A stretch of DNA of 64,000 nt, taken from positions 145,947,744-146,011,743 of the forward strand of contig NC_081407.1 in the NCBI RefSeq assembly GCF_030272615.1, read 5' to 3'. The translations under genes and the position numbers were made by a program. This DNA comes from Cryptomeria japonica (taxonomy: Eukaryota; Streptophyta; Pinopsida; Cupressales; Cupressaceae). The notes beneath the pieces are model-generated. The model made no database searches, was not told the origin of the DNA, and saw nothing but the letters and a program-made list of their open reading frames with translations. Shown here piece by piece: positions 34,097 through 44,510 of this stretch (the stretch's first letter is position 1; every line of letters starts with the position of its first letter).

Positions 34097-36394
34097 TGTA
34101 TACATATAAAATTGGCTATGAGTAATTAAATAAATGTTTTATATTTATTTAATAATTATTCTTCTTTTTGCTTGGACTTTGGCTTTGATTAGATGTCTAA
34201 CTTGGGACAATATTCGCAAGTGTGGGTTCCACAGGCCTTCCATCTATTTTTTGTGTGGTAATGGAGAGGAGGATTTCTCTCACCTATTCTTCAGATGTCC
34301 TTTCTCATTGCTGATTTGGTATTACTGGTGGGGAATGTGTAAGCACCCATGTGTTCATGTGGATTCTTTGGTGGAGTTTTCGAGCAATTTGGACATGCCT
34401 CCTATTTTGTCCTCTTTTCTCCAGACTGTCTAGCTCATTGGGCCCATTTTCATACTTTGGCAGATCTGGCTAGAGAGGAATAGGATGATCTTTGGGGAAG
34501 TCAAACTGTTATTTCAACAAGTGTGGAATAGAATCATTGGCATGATCCAAGACACAGTCGAAGTAAAATGTGAGGTGAATTTTCCTTAGGATAAAGGAGA
34601 GGCTTATATTGTGAGTAGGTTGGGTTTACAGGAGATGTCCCATGTCTCATCTTGTCTCAAGAGAGGTAGACGTTCTAAGCATAAGGTTCAAAGGGTGGGA
34701 AGATGGTTGCCCCCTCAGGATGATTCCATTAAGACTAACACTGATGGCTCCTCTCAGGGTAATCCAGGTCCTGCTGAGATTGGGGGTGTTGGTAGGTGTT
34801 GTATGGGGGATGTGTTTTTCTTCTTTTCAGTACATAAAGGGAAACAGTCTAATAATTTTATGGAGGGAATAGCAATTTTTTATGCCCTCGAGCGTGCATA
34901 TGAGCTCGGGTGGCGTAAGGTTATCTGTGAATTAGATTTGCAGATTATTGTTAATATGTTGATTGAGCAGAAGGTGAGTGAGATTAATTGGTAGATGGTA
35001 GGGATTATGCACCAGATTTTGTAAATTAGTGCTATGATGGAGATGGTGTCTCTCATCCACATTTATCATGAATGGAATAGAGTTGTGGATTGTTTGGCTA
35101 AGTGAGCTTCATAACATGGTGATGTTTGGAAAGTTGAGGGTTGGGAGCATCCTTCCCCTTATTACTATTAGGACTTGCATAAGATCTTTGCTGAGGATAT
35201 GGATAGTTATGAAGCTGGATGATTTTTGGTTGGGTTTGTTGTTCTCTTTTGGAGCCTTGTGGCTCTGGTTTTCTTGTGTAATGCTGGTTTCTGATTATTA
35301 ATAAAGTTTTATCCCTTTATTAAAAAAAATAATAATAATTATTCTTCTATTCAATAGTTAATTTGAAAAGATTAATTTATTTAATTCATTTCATATTATA
35401 ATATTAATTAAAACATTTTATTAATTAATTCATTTATCCTTTCTTCTAATCAATTAATTAAATATCTAGTATTTAATTATTATTCTATCCACTATCCTAT
35501 AGTCTTATCAATTAAATAATTTCTTAATTATTTAATCTTCTTTTTCCAACTCGCCCTCATCTCCACATAACTTCTTCTTTGCCAACTCATCAATAATGTG
35601 GCTAGGATAATAATATTTTTAATATTAATATTCATCATTATCTTCAACTTCCAATTTATTCTTCAAATAATGTGTACGTACACACATTCCTCAACCTCCC
35701 TATATTCTCTCCAACTTTCCTCCATCTTTGGAGGAAGTTGAGTCCACTTGTCCTCTTATCCCTAAATCTCCTCCACTATCCTATATTCTCTCAAGTCTTC
35801 TTCTTAGTCATGGTGAGATGAATGAAACTTGGCTTCTCCTTCCACCTTTTCCTCCATCTTGTAGGTGTAGGAGGAACATCTTCCACCTTTCTCTCTCATA
35901 TCTCAACCTCTTGCTCATAGCCATCCAATTTGCAAGATTTAATCAGGACCATTGATCTTTGCCACCTAAGCTTATGCACTCAAAAATTGATAAATAGAGG
36001 TCTCCTAAGCCATTTTTGAAACTAATAGCTAATCTTATAGTCAATTAGGAGTCTTTATCTTGCATGTGTGAGTTCATTTTCTTAGCATTTTTAGAGTTTT
36101 TTTTGAGCAATTTAGCATAAATTATTATCATAGTTTAGTTTTGCATATCATATCAATTATCAGTCCATTCAGCACTTTCCATCTTGGAAGCTACCAGTGC
36201 TTGTCTAAGAGAAAAATCATCTGCAACCAAGAACAATGGGGTTAGGACACAATGAGACATAAATCATGAAGGTATAATCTTTTATTTAGTTTTTCATTTC
36301 ATGTTGTTTCATTGGTTGAAGCTTGAGTAATATTTACCTGATAGACTAATGAGTTTGCAGGTAATTTCTCTCAGGTGAAGCTTAAGTTGATACA
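34097..36394 (+). repeat. 3' LTR of old gypsy element, interrupted by a LINE
   Basis: The LTR begins TGTATAC at 34097 after a purine tract, is split by the LINE (34166-35333) and resumes at 35349. The second part is AT-rich, then CT-rich (35540-35940), and contains a TATA-like GATAAATAGAGG at about 35988. The end is placed at GATACA (36394) by inference. LTR length without the LINE is about 1.1 kb. ORFs inside it are not supported as genes. Confidence 0.55.
34166..35333 (+). mobile_element. 5'-truncated LINE with RNase H, 15-bp TSD
   Basis: Flanked by perfect 15-bp repeats AATAATTATTCTTCT (34151-34165 and 35334-35348). It starts within the RT zinc-binding tail region (zf-RVT type: CLTWDNIRKCG, then LCGNGEEDFSHLFFRCPFS), includes an RNase H domain (NTDGSSQGNPGP at about 34739, then GIAIFYALERA and ICELDLQIIVNML), and ends in AATAAAG plus a short A-rich tail. 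Stops at 34431, 34588 and 34993 make it nonfunctional. Truncation and tail are typical of L1-type insertion. Confidence 0.9.
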
Positions 36395-37222
36395 GTAATT
36401 AACCACTTAATTTTAAAATTTAAATTGAAAATTGAAATCTTGAAATTCAGATTTTTTTTCGACCTTAGGGAAACCTAAAATCAATTAAATTTCAGAAATC
36501 AAGTTGGAATTGACCAGTAAAATACAAACAAAATAGGCTCCCAAAATTTGAGGAAAAAAAGTTGAGACCGGGTAGTATACTACCTGGTTTGGTCAACTTT
36601 TTAAAAAAATTTAGGGGAAGCAAGATATTGTGATTTTAATGTGAATTCTAAAAGGATATGAGAATTGGAGATGTCTAGATATTTGAAAACAAGCCTTGAA
36701 AATTGAAATAGGACACACTTAGGATGTTTAATAAAATGATTAATTGAAAGAAAGAAACAAAAAAGGGCACTCTTAAGGTTAAGGGCCAACTTTTATGAGC
36801 TTTATATCTAATTACATTGATTAAATGCTTAAAGGTAAATTGAAAAGTGCACAAGATTAATTTAAATTTTAAAAGTAGGGTTTGTTGCATAAACCACTTA
36901 ATTTAAAAAATTTAAATTTGAAAATTTGAATATTGTAAGGTGGGAAAGTGAATTCTGAAAAATTAATTCAAGATCTACACAATCCACAAGTTCAATTTTA
37001 AAATTAAAAACTAGGGTTCTTTTTATTTATTTAACTGCTTAATTTTAAATTTTATGAAAATTGAACATGTAAATGAAAACTTGAATTTTAAAATTGAAGA
37101 GTTCTAAGATCTAAAATAATCAATCCAATTTGAATAAATAACAAGCTCAATTTTGAATCTAAATATTAGGGTTTTTGTGAATTTAACAAAAATCAGAATT
37201 AAGGGTGTAAGGAGTCGGGTTC
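36395..37222 (-). repeat. Diverged gypsy LTR fragment (minus) with hairpin and AT-rich repeats
   Basis: The minus strand at about 36800-36520 is collinear with 56690-56940 of the solo LTR at 56538: shared GGCCCTTAACC, then ATCACAATA, AAAAGTTGAC and the lead-out TTTTGGGA. A central hairpin lies at 36553-36602. A degenerate AT-rich unit with AACCACTTAATTTTAAAATT recurs near 36402, 36891 and 37042. The fragment may start at about 37222 with TGGTGAACC on the minus strand. Confidence 0.6.
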
Positions 37223-38430
37223 ACCAAAATGTGAAGGGGAAAATTAGGCGACATGGCAATTTGCAACAATGAAGAAGAAATCACCAAATCACCTATTTTC
37301 ACTTTGAGGGGAGATGCCTTTACATTCAAAAGAGTTGGTAAATCCACTAGATTCAGTCACTAATAAGATTACGAATTAATACTGAGTAGATTTATTGAAA
37401 TGGAATGTGTTTGACCCTCTCTTGTAAGTTGAGTAGTTGAATTAAGACTAAGTGCTGGAAATGAAGACAAATATGAGAAAACAACGAGCTACAGATTTGA
37501 GATTTCATCGTGCACCTAGATCTGAGAAGTTTGAGATGACTTGGAGCTACTCTATGAAATTTGCCAAAAGTAGTAGTGACCGTGTGTCTGGACTGGGTAA
37601 CCCACCCTCTTGGTCCTCTGAACTTTCCATGCATTGAAAAGAGTTTTTGTCTCTGCAAATAAAGCTTAATTCTAGAGGTATAGCTACGCACTTGCTTCCT
37701 ACACACAAAAGGAAAGGAAAATGTGTTGGGAATTGGGATTTGCCTTTAGGTCAAACCCCAGTGTTGGAATTAACCAAGTGGTTGAAATAATGTAATTGAA
37801 ATGACCGAAAGTAGAAATCCTCTTCTTTGAGCGGATGTTGAGTTAATTGAAAATGAAATGCTTATACCTCCTTGTGAATTTTTTCTTGCCTCCACATGGA
37901 AATATGATTTCATGAATTAGAATGATGATCTCCTCTTCAATTCTTGAAATCTTGACTCTATTGTTACTCCAAAGCTTGAAGGAAGACTGAAAATGCTTAA
38001 TTTCTCTTGAATTATTGAATGCTTGATCTCTTGAATACTCAGATGCTTGATTGAATTTCATAATCATCAAATGAGAGGGGAAATCCCTCTTATATACTTG
38101 CTAGTAGGATTAATTAATTAATTTTTCGACATGAGCCAACATAGAGAGGTTTTCTCACTTCAAATTTGAGATAGGTTAGGGGGATGGGCCCAAGGATAGG
38201 TACCCATTAAGGGGGACTAGGGTCCCATGCCCTAGTCCTGCCCTAATTTGGGGCAAGATCAAGGTGGCAGTTGGGTGCATCATTGGGGAGAAAGAATTTT
38301 TTGACATGTATGAGCATAATCAGGTCTCTGATCAAGTCAAGGGGCACAAACACTAAGACGAAGACCCTATAATATAATAAAACATCTATTATCCCAAGTC
38401 TTGTTGCATTAAATCACAAGAAGACAAATC
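37223..38430. other. LTR-like noncoding DNA with minus-strand TATA and a perfect hairpin
   Basis: No gene is seen. On the minus strand TATATAAGAGGG near 38090-38100 looks like an LTR promoter. A perfect 9-bp inverted repeat GGACTAGGG/CCCTAGTCC lies at 38214-38238 with a 7-bp loop. The surroundings resemble retrotransposon LTR sequence, but no boundaries could be fixed. Confidence 0.4.
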
Positions 38431-39165
38431 TATAACAACATAAACATCATCAAAAGAAATAGTACATATGGATTTGATTGAATACAAGACTCAAGAACTA
38501 GATCAAATAAGAGATTAACCAAGTTCAAGTAACCAAAATTCTCAAAATTAAAATCCACTAGAAAAGTATGACCATCATGTGAAGGATCAAATTCATTAAC
38601 AAAAATGATGTCTATAAAGGAGTACAATCAAGATGTATGATACCACCCTATCAGAAATGGCCTCTCTTCTCTCTAAGTATTTAATGATAACTAAATCAAG
38701 AGTAAATTCTATAGTCTTTCCTACTCCACCATGAGTGATTTGATAGATGGAAAGGATATTTTTTCTCAAGAGGGGTACACAAGACATTTTTGAAGGTGCC
38801 ATCTCTAATATTCCCTCCTAGTTACATTCATATAAGGATTATTTCCCATGAAAATAGGTGGCATATTACAAGGTTCAAATGAAGGGAATATAGACAACAA
38901 AGATGCCATATGATGAGAAAATCTTGAATCTAGAAGTCATCTCCCTAATCCATGACTTTTGGAAGCATAAAGAGCTTATATTTTGTTCTTACCTATCACA
39001 AACATGTAACTCTTTTCATGTGTCAAGTCATATTTGTGATTGCATGCTCCCAAATAATGATGTATTAGTACACCTTATGCCACACTTGGGTTCCAATATC
39101 ATCTACCAATGTAACTAAAATTTATTGGATTAACAACCTATGACTAGATAAACAACATCATTATC
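38431..39165 (-). pseudogene. Ty1/copia protease-integrase junction fragment (minus)
   Basis: The minus-strand segment at about 38600-38802 reads KMSCVPLLRKNILSIYQITH, matching the conserved block that follows the copia protease. Upstream, out of frame, are pieces that read like the strand before it (about 38850-38920). Stops and frameshifts abound. Integrase and RT are missing. Not linked by sequence to other copia elements in the window. Confidence 0.7.
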
Positions 39166-40200
39166 AAAGGATGGTTCTTTATTCCATTTTACTAAAGGGT
39201 TGTCAATAGAATTTATACTAATTGCACAATAATGGGGATTGGCCATACTTTGAATGTGAGGTGATTAATTAACATGAATAACAACCTATGCCACTTGTCA
39301 AAAAATAGTAGAATGAAAAGTGCATTGAGTATAAATTTTTAAATATTGATCACTGAGGATTTCATCCAATGGTTTACAAAAGGGATCTATGATTTATCAA
39401 TTAGATAAAACTCATAATTGCACAAAAATAATATTCCAACTAATTATTTCTCTTTGATACATAATATGAATGTAATATATGTAAGGTTTCCTCAACAAGT
39501 TAAAAGCACTTACATTTTTTATTTACAGTATTTGATTACAAGTATAGTGAAGGAATGAGACTTGAAACTAAAAAAAACCACTAAAAGGGAAATCAAGTTT
39601 TAGTTTGACCATAAAACACATGTAGAATAAGAACTTATAAACAATACAACCATTACATATAATGTACGAGGTTAGGGAAAAGTACAAGAAAGTAAAGACA
39701 TATTAGTCCGAGTCATTTATAAGAATGAATTTAGGAAGCTTGATTGAAATAGCAAGCTTATGGGTAAGGAGTTTCAATCAATTTCTTTTGACATATAGGA
39801 CTCTAAAATGTTTCAAAAATATGGAATGAAGATACCATATTTAATCATCCATTTGAACTCATATGCACATCCTAAAATTTAATAATTAATCATGAGAAAT
39901 CAAGTGACATTCTCATAGGAATTATTTATAATTTTGTTGGGTTATAATATGAATTTAGATATATCCAAATAGAGAAAGTGATTTTGAAAAAAATAATCCT
40001 TTTGAAATAGGCTAAACAAAGATAGAACCCTCTAACTGAATTGCTTAGGATTCAAGACATATTTTAATAGAATATAAAAAATATGATAAAACTAGAAGAA
40101 ATTTTAAAGGAGGGTGCCCAATTCTTAGGTAACAAATGTACATTATGAAATGAATAACAACTAGGAAAGATAACAAACAAATTTTAATCCTCTTAATTAT
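39166..40200. other. No recognisable feature
   Basis: AT-rich sequence without open frames of interest, motifs or clear repeats that I could detect. It may be further decayed retrotransposon. Confidence 0.5.
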
Positions 40201-41390
40201 TGAGTATGTCAAGTCTTTGTCATCTTCATCCAAAGGGAAAAGTAAGCAGCATTTCCCCCCTACTCTAAAAATTTCTGAGGAATCAGTTACTGGTTTAGGG
40301 AAGGAAATGGAGATAGAGTATGGTGGAGGGGATGATGAATCAGGAGAGGATGATTGGGAGACAAAGGGTAGTGCTTCTTCCAATTCTCCTCACGATGAAA
40401 AGGGAAGATTCACTAAAAGGAAGAGGATGAATTCTATTTCTTCTTGTCCTTAGGATCGGGAGATGGATGCTGAGGAATTAGTAGGGATACACTTTGAACC
40501 TGCCAATAACACTAGTGTGGAGAGAAATATCTCGAGTTATAACAATGACCCTCCTTCCCCCCCACAAGAATGAGTTTGGTAAGGAAGCTCAACCTTTATT
40601 TCCTAAATATTTATAGAAGGATTCTCCATTTATGAGTTGTAAGAATGAGGACTTAAAGTATTTGTTAAGGGCGGTGCACGATGTTGTAGTGGACCAGTTT
40701 AGGATGTCTAAGTGGCTTTTCCTAGAGATGAGCCAAGTAAACATTAATATTTTCTCTCTAAAGAGAAAATTTGAAGCCTATAGTAATGTAAGGATGTAGG
40801 TTGATGAGAAGAAGATGCTGGCAATATTGGAGAGTATTGCGAAGGATGCTAGTCTTATGAAGATTGATTATGAAGGCCATATTAGGGCGCTTGACGAAAA
40901 AATGAAAAGAGTAGATGGTAACCTCACCAACTTTGTTAATATGAGCTAGTGGATGATTCCCAACAATGCTGAAAGCATCAAGATGTTGGTGAATAAATTG
41001 TAGAAATTGTAGGATGCTATGTCTTCTAACAAGACTTTCATTGATCTTGGTAATGCAAAGGAGGGTAAGAAGGTGTTGGACAAGAAGGGTCCTTGTGCCC
41101 AAACCAAAGCAAATCTCAAGAAATCCATAGAGTAGGCAAAAAATGATTTGCACAATATGCAAAACCAATCTTAGAACCTAGATTAGCTTGAAGCTGAAGT
41201 TGTTGAGGCTCCAAAACATCTTGGTTACAACTTTCTTTGTTCATTTTTGTCTTATTGGATTTGATCTGGTTTAGGTCTCTTTTTTGAGTTTTTTTTGATA
41301 GTTGGATGTTGGGTGGCTTCGTTTATTTTTATGGCAGCGTTTTGTATATGGGGTTCTAGGGCCCCTTCAAAACCCAATTTTTCCTTAATA
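40201..41390 (+). pseudogene. Decayed gene of unknown type, charged and coiled-coil-like, LINE-like tail
   Basis: A frame opens near 40208 with a Ser/Lys/Glu-rich N-terminus including an acidic DDESGEDDWE stretch (40217-40453). It continues after frameshifts with KNEDLKYLLRAVHDVVVDQFRMSKW and helices to about 41190, broken by many TAG stops. The 3' end resembles a retroposed transcript: GT-rich sequence, CCTTAATAAAAAACAATG, then A-rich. It could be a LINE ORF1 or a processed gene; I do not recognise it. Confidence 0.4.
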
Positions 41391-41722
41391 AAAAACAATG
41401 TTATAAAAAAATCCAAAAAATTGCATTACACTCGACATCAATGTCTTTATTTTAGTGAATTGTTTTTGACATATCTACAAAGAGAAATACATTATAATCA
41501 AATATTGGTCTTCAAATATTTTTAATAATTTTTCCTTGTATAAATAAGGGGCAGGGTTCAAAAATTATACTTCCTAGGGTTCATCTAGTTGGTGTATTAA
41601 CCTTCCCCTTAAACATTTTGGAAGATTTGGTTGTAGGTGAACATGAGGCATAAAGAAGAAATCTTGATGAACAATATCTAATAAGTCTAGAGATTTGGTA
41701 CACTAAAAGGTGGATTTCCTAT
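41391..41722. other. No recognisable feature
   Basis: AT-rich flank of the tandem repeat that follows; no gene or repeat boundary is visible. Confidence 0.5.
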
Positions 41723-42172
41723 CCTTGAATCTTATAAGGTCATTTATTTGTAACCTTTTTTGTTAATAAAGTATTCATTCACTAAAATTCTAAGAGCATG
41801 GGTAAGTGTGAGCAAATTTGATCATTGATTTCTTCCTTTAGAAATGACAAAGACAAACTGAAGTAAAGGTTTAGATAAAAATGTTTAAATAGATTAAAAA
41901 AACTCCTAAAATAGTTGTCATACCCCATCCTCTTAGATTGTGATAGCTAAGTAGGGGGACAAAAGCATTATTTAATTGACGAATGATATTAGACAAGAAG
42001 GATAATAAGAAGAACATATATGTTGACATAATAATGTTAGAAAAATAGAGAGACAATAATAAAGAAAATATGTAAGGAAGAGAGGTTGACCCAAGGGGAT
42101 AATAAGGATAAAAAATAAATTATGAGGAAGTTTAGGAACAACTATATAACAAACAAGTAAATATCAAAAGGA
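41723..42172. repeat. Tandem duplicate (about 490 bp unit), left copy, split by the copia-type element
   Basis: CCTTGAATCTTATAAGG to ATCAAAAGGA is repeated at 48824-49273. The remaining 47 bp of this unit lie beyond the element at 48777-48823. The right copy is uninterrupted and shows the empty insertion site. Confidence 0.9.
42168..42172. repeat. TSD AAGGA of the copia-type element, left
   Basis: AAGGA precedes the LTR start TGTTGG and recurs at 48772-48776. The empty-site paralogue at 49269-49273 has a single AAGGA. Confidence 0.95.
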
Positions 42173-42978
42173 TGTTGGCATATGCACACTCCAATGAGAC
42201 ATTGTATGTGATTGGAGGTTTTGTCATTGATGGCAACCTTGCAATCCTATGGCATGGGCAAGACATTATACTGGCAAAGCATTACACCAGCAAGATAGTG
42301 CACCGGCATCAGCAGAACACTCTACACCGGCACTGGCACAAAAGAAAGAAAGTATATCGGCATAGAGGCCGACAGGATTTTTGTTTTGTAATATTTTGTT
42401 TATTATTGTAAGCCGACTTGGCAAATTGTAAAATGACTCTTATATATAAAGGAGATCATTGTAGACATTTGTAATAGTGATGGTAGAAGCATAAAGGAAA
42501 ATTTTAGGCAGACCTAATGTATGAAATATAGGTCAAAAGGTATATGTAAAGAACAGAGCAGGAACCGGTATTGAATCTGGCATTGAAGATGCTATTGTAA
42601 AGAAGTACAAGTTATTGGATTAGTATAATCCTTATTGTAAGTTAGTGTGACTTCCCATTGAGCAGTGAACTCTAGGCAGTTGGCCTTCTTGCATGTGCAT
42701 GCCCCTATTGTAAGTAATATTCTCTTATTGGCTAGTGAGTGAATATTGTGGGTCACAAATCCCACTAAGGTTTTTCCCACATCGGGTTTCCTCATTAACA
42801 TCTTGTGTTATGGTGTACTTTTCATGTGGATATTCTTGATTCTATTTATTGCATTATTTCTTGCATACAGGTACACTGTTATATTATGTTCTGCATGTTT
42901 TAACTTAAGAAATTCTTATTACCGGTTAGATACTGATTCACCCCCCCCCCCCTCTCAGTATCTGTGGGACCCCTAACA
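42173..42978 (+). repeat. 5' LTR of copia-type element (806 bp)
   Basis: It starts TGTTGGCAT and ends CCTAACA. It contains TATATATAAAGG at about 42440 as a likely TATA box, and a run of 12 C residues at 42941-42952 that is only about six long in the 3' LTR. Several CCGG sites present in the 3' LTR have decayed here. Confidence 0.95.
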
Positions 42979-42980
42979 AT

Positions 42981-42992
42981 TGGTATCAGAGC
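42981..42992 (+). promoter_or_regulatory. Primer-binding site (initiator tRNA-Met type)
   Basis: TGGTATCAGAGC lies 2 bp after the LTR and is the classical plant Ty1/copia primer site complementary to initiator tRNA-Met. Confidence 0.95.
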
Positions 42993-43049
42993 TTGGTCCT
43001 CTATTTTTAGAAGCCTAATAGCTTGAGGAAGATCTTGACACTGGTAAAG

Positions 43050-44207
43050 ATGGAAAATCTGATGAAGCAACTTGAAGGAGCTCTTACAGACTATGATGCA
43101 GAGAAATTGAACAATATCAAATTAGAAGATGATTTAAGGGCAGCTCAGGATATCATTCAGGCACTTCAAGAAAATTTTATTGTTGCAAGAAATAAGAGAA
43201 GAGAACTTTGTGAAAAATTGCAAAATGAGAATGATGAAAAGGAATCACTCAATGATATGATAAGCAAGTTGAAACAAGAGATCATGACAACAAAAAATGA
43301 AATGTAGGATATGACTATGAGATTTTGCAAAGAGATTGAGGATAGGAAGAAGAATGAAGAAGAATTGTCCAGAAGACTAAGTGATGCAGCAAATGAGAAC
43401 ACAAGACTTAGCTATGAAAATGACATGTTGAAGACAGATCTGATGCATACTCAGAATGACTCAAATGAACTGATGAGATAAAAAGAAATCTTGGAAAGAG
43501 AACTGGAAACTACAAATCAACACAAAGAAAAATTCAAGAAAAGCTTAGAGGAACTTGGTACTTTGTTGAAGAATCAAAAACCTAAAGGTGACACTTCTGG
43601 AATTGGCTTTGAAGTTGGTGAAAGCTCTGGTACTGCAAATACTCAGGATCACAACAAACTAGTAAGACAACCTAATGATTATAAATTCAATGGAAAATGC
43701 TTTAACTGTAATAAGTATGGTCATAGAGAAAATGAATGTAGATCTAGGAATTATCAGAATATCAACACACCCATCGGTCAATATTCAAAATGCAACAAAG
43801 TTGGTCACAACTCTGAAAACTGCAGAATGAATGTGAGATGTTATGTTTGTGGAAGATTTGGACATTTATCAAATCAATGCAGAACACAAACCGGCATAGG
43901 TTATGGGAAAGCTATTCAGAAGAATAATGTAACTTGTTATGCATGTAACAAGATTGGGCATATTGCTAAATTTTGTAGAAATAAAGGAACACTGGTAGAC
44001 AACAAAAATGCTAGCTTGAAAGGTAAAGAAAAATTTGAAGAGGTTAAGCGAGAATTCTCAAAACAGTGGATTAGAAAAGCTGAACTAAATATTGGGAATA
44101 CTTTTCCACCAGTAGAACCAACCAATGCTTCATTGGTAGGACAAAGTGATACTTCACCGGTAGGACAGAGCAGTGCTCCACCGGTAAGAAATTCTTCATC
44201 TAATTGA
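43050..44207 (+). pseudogene. gag-like ORF: coiled coil plus four zinc knuckles
   Basis: ATG 43050 opens a frame broken by TAG at 43305 and TAA near 43479. The first 160 residues are charged, heptad-like coiled coil. CCHC knuckles follow from about 43699: CFNCNKYGHRENEC, a second with its first Cys replaced by Tyr (YSKCNKVGHNSENC), CYVCGRFGHLSNQC and CYACNKIGHIAKFC. The usual copia gag N-terminal (UBN2-type) domain is not visible, and four knuckles rather than one is unusual for copia gag. A Pro/Ser-rich tail ends at TGA 44205. Likely a nucleocapsid-like RNA-binding protein. Confidence 0.85.
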
Positions 44208-44510
44208 ATAAAATTTCTTTGAGTGTTTGGCAATCTAATGACACATGTGCTAATTATTCCCTCGATTAGAGATAAGAAGTTGAAAATTACTTATTACTGG
44301 CAGACAATGTTAAGTGAATACTTAACTGGCATGCAATTAATGTGGTAGATGGCGAAAAGACATTATAAAAGTAAGGTTTTGGCTCCATTTTCATTTCACT
44401 GTGATTTCAAATTTTCAGAGAGCGCGAAGATTCCGAGCTAAGGCATTTTGAGCAAGAAGCAAGCACACTCCAAGCAATCATCCATCCAAGGTAGTAAAAG
44501 GTATTTAATC
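44208..44510 (+). other. Spacer between the two ORFs of the copia-type element
   Basis: About 300 bp without a supported gene. The sequence just before ATG 44511 could be a leader for the second ORF, perhaps reached by a spliced or internal transcript; no splice site is decisive. Confidence 0.4.

Larger units (their letters stand above)
28919..34201. repeat. Tandem duplication of the old element's 3' region, copy B
   Basis: It is collinear with copy A but longer: it retains most of the antisense PMD gene, carries a solo copia LTR (30876-31619), and lacks a part of copy A (roughly 27115-27640). It ends inside the LINE at GATGTCTAAC, exactly the sequence at which copy A ends. Confidence 0.85.
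1..36394 (+). mobile_element. Old Ty3/gypsy (Tat-lineage-like) retrotransposon, 5' end outside window, interrupted
   Basis: One decayed element can be followed across this span: gag (1518-3155), protease (to 3927), G-patch (about 4251-4370), RT (5791-6780), gypsy RNase H (to 7291), a younger element (7292-22951), then aRNH (22957-23400) and integrase (to 24722). Downstream come an antisense PMD gene, a purine tract and an LTR start. The order RT, degenerate gypsy RNase H, aRNH, integrase, and the lack of a chromodomain, fit the plant Tat lineage as known. The reading frame is broken by many stops and at least three frameshifts. The right LTR end near 36394 is inferred; the 5' LTR and primer site are not in the window. 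Confidence 0.8.

Noticed and set aside
35728-35955. Open frame of 75 codons in the old element's LTR
   Set aside because: CT-rich U3-like sequence; no start context or domain.
37200-37222. Possible minus-strand primer-binding site TGGTGAACCCGACTCC
   Set aside because: By offset to the homologous solo LTR at 56538 it corresponds to the LTR start; no element body follows.
42941-42952. C-run of 12 as a functional motif
   Set aside because: It is about six long in the 3' LTR and behaves like an unstable homopolymer.
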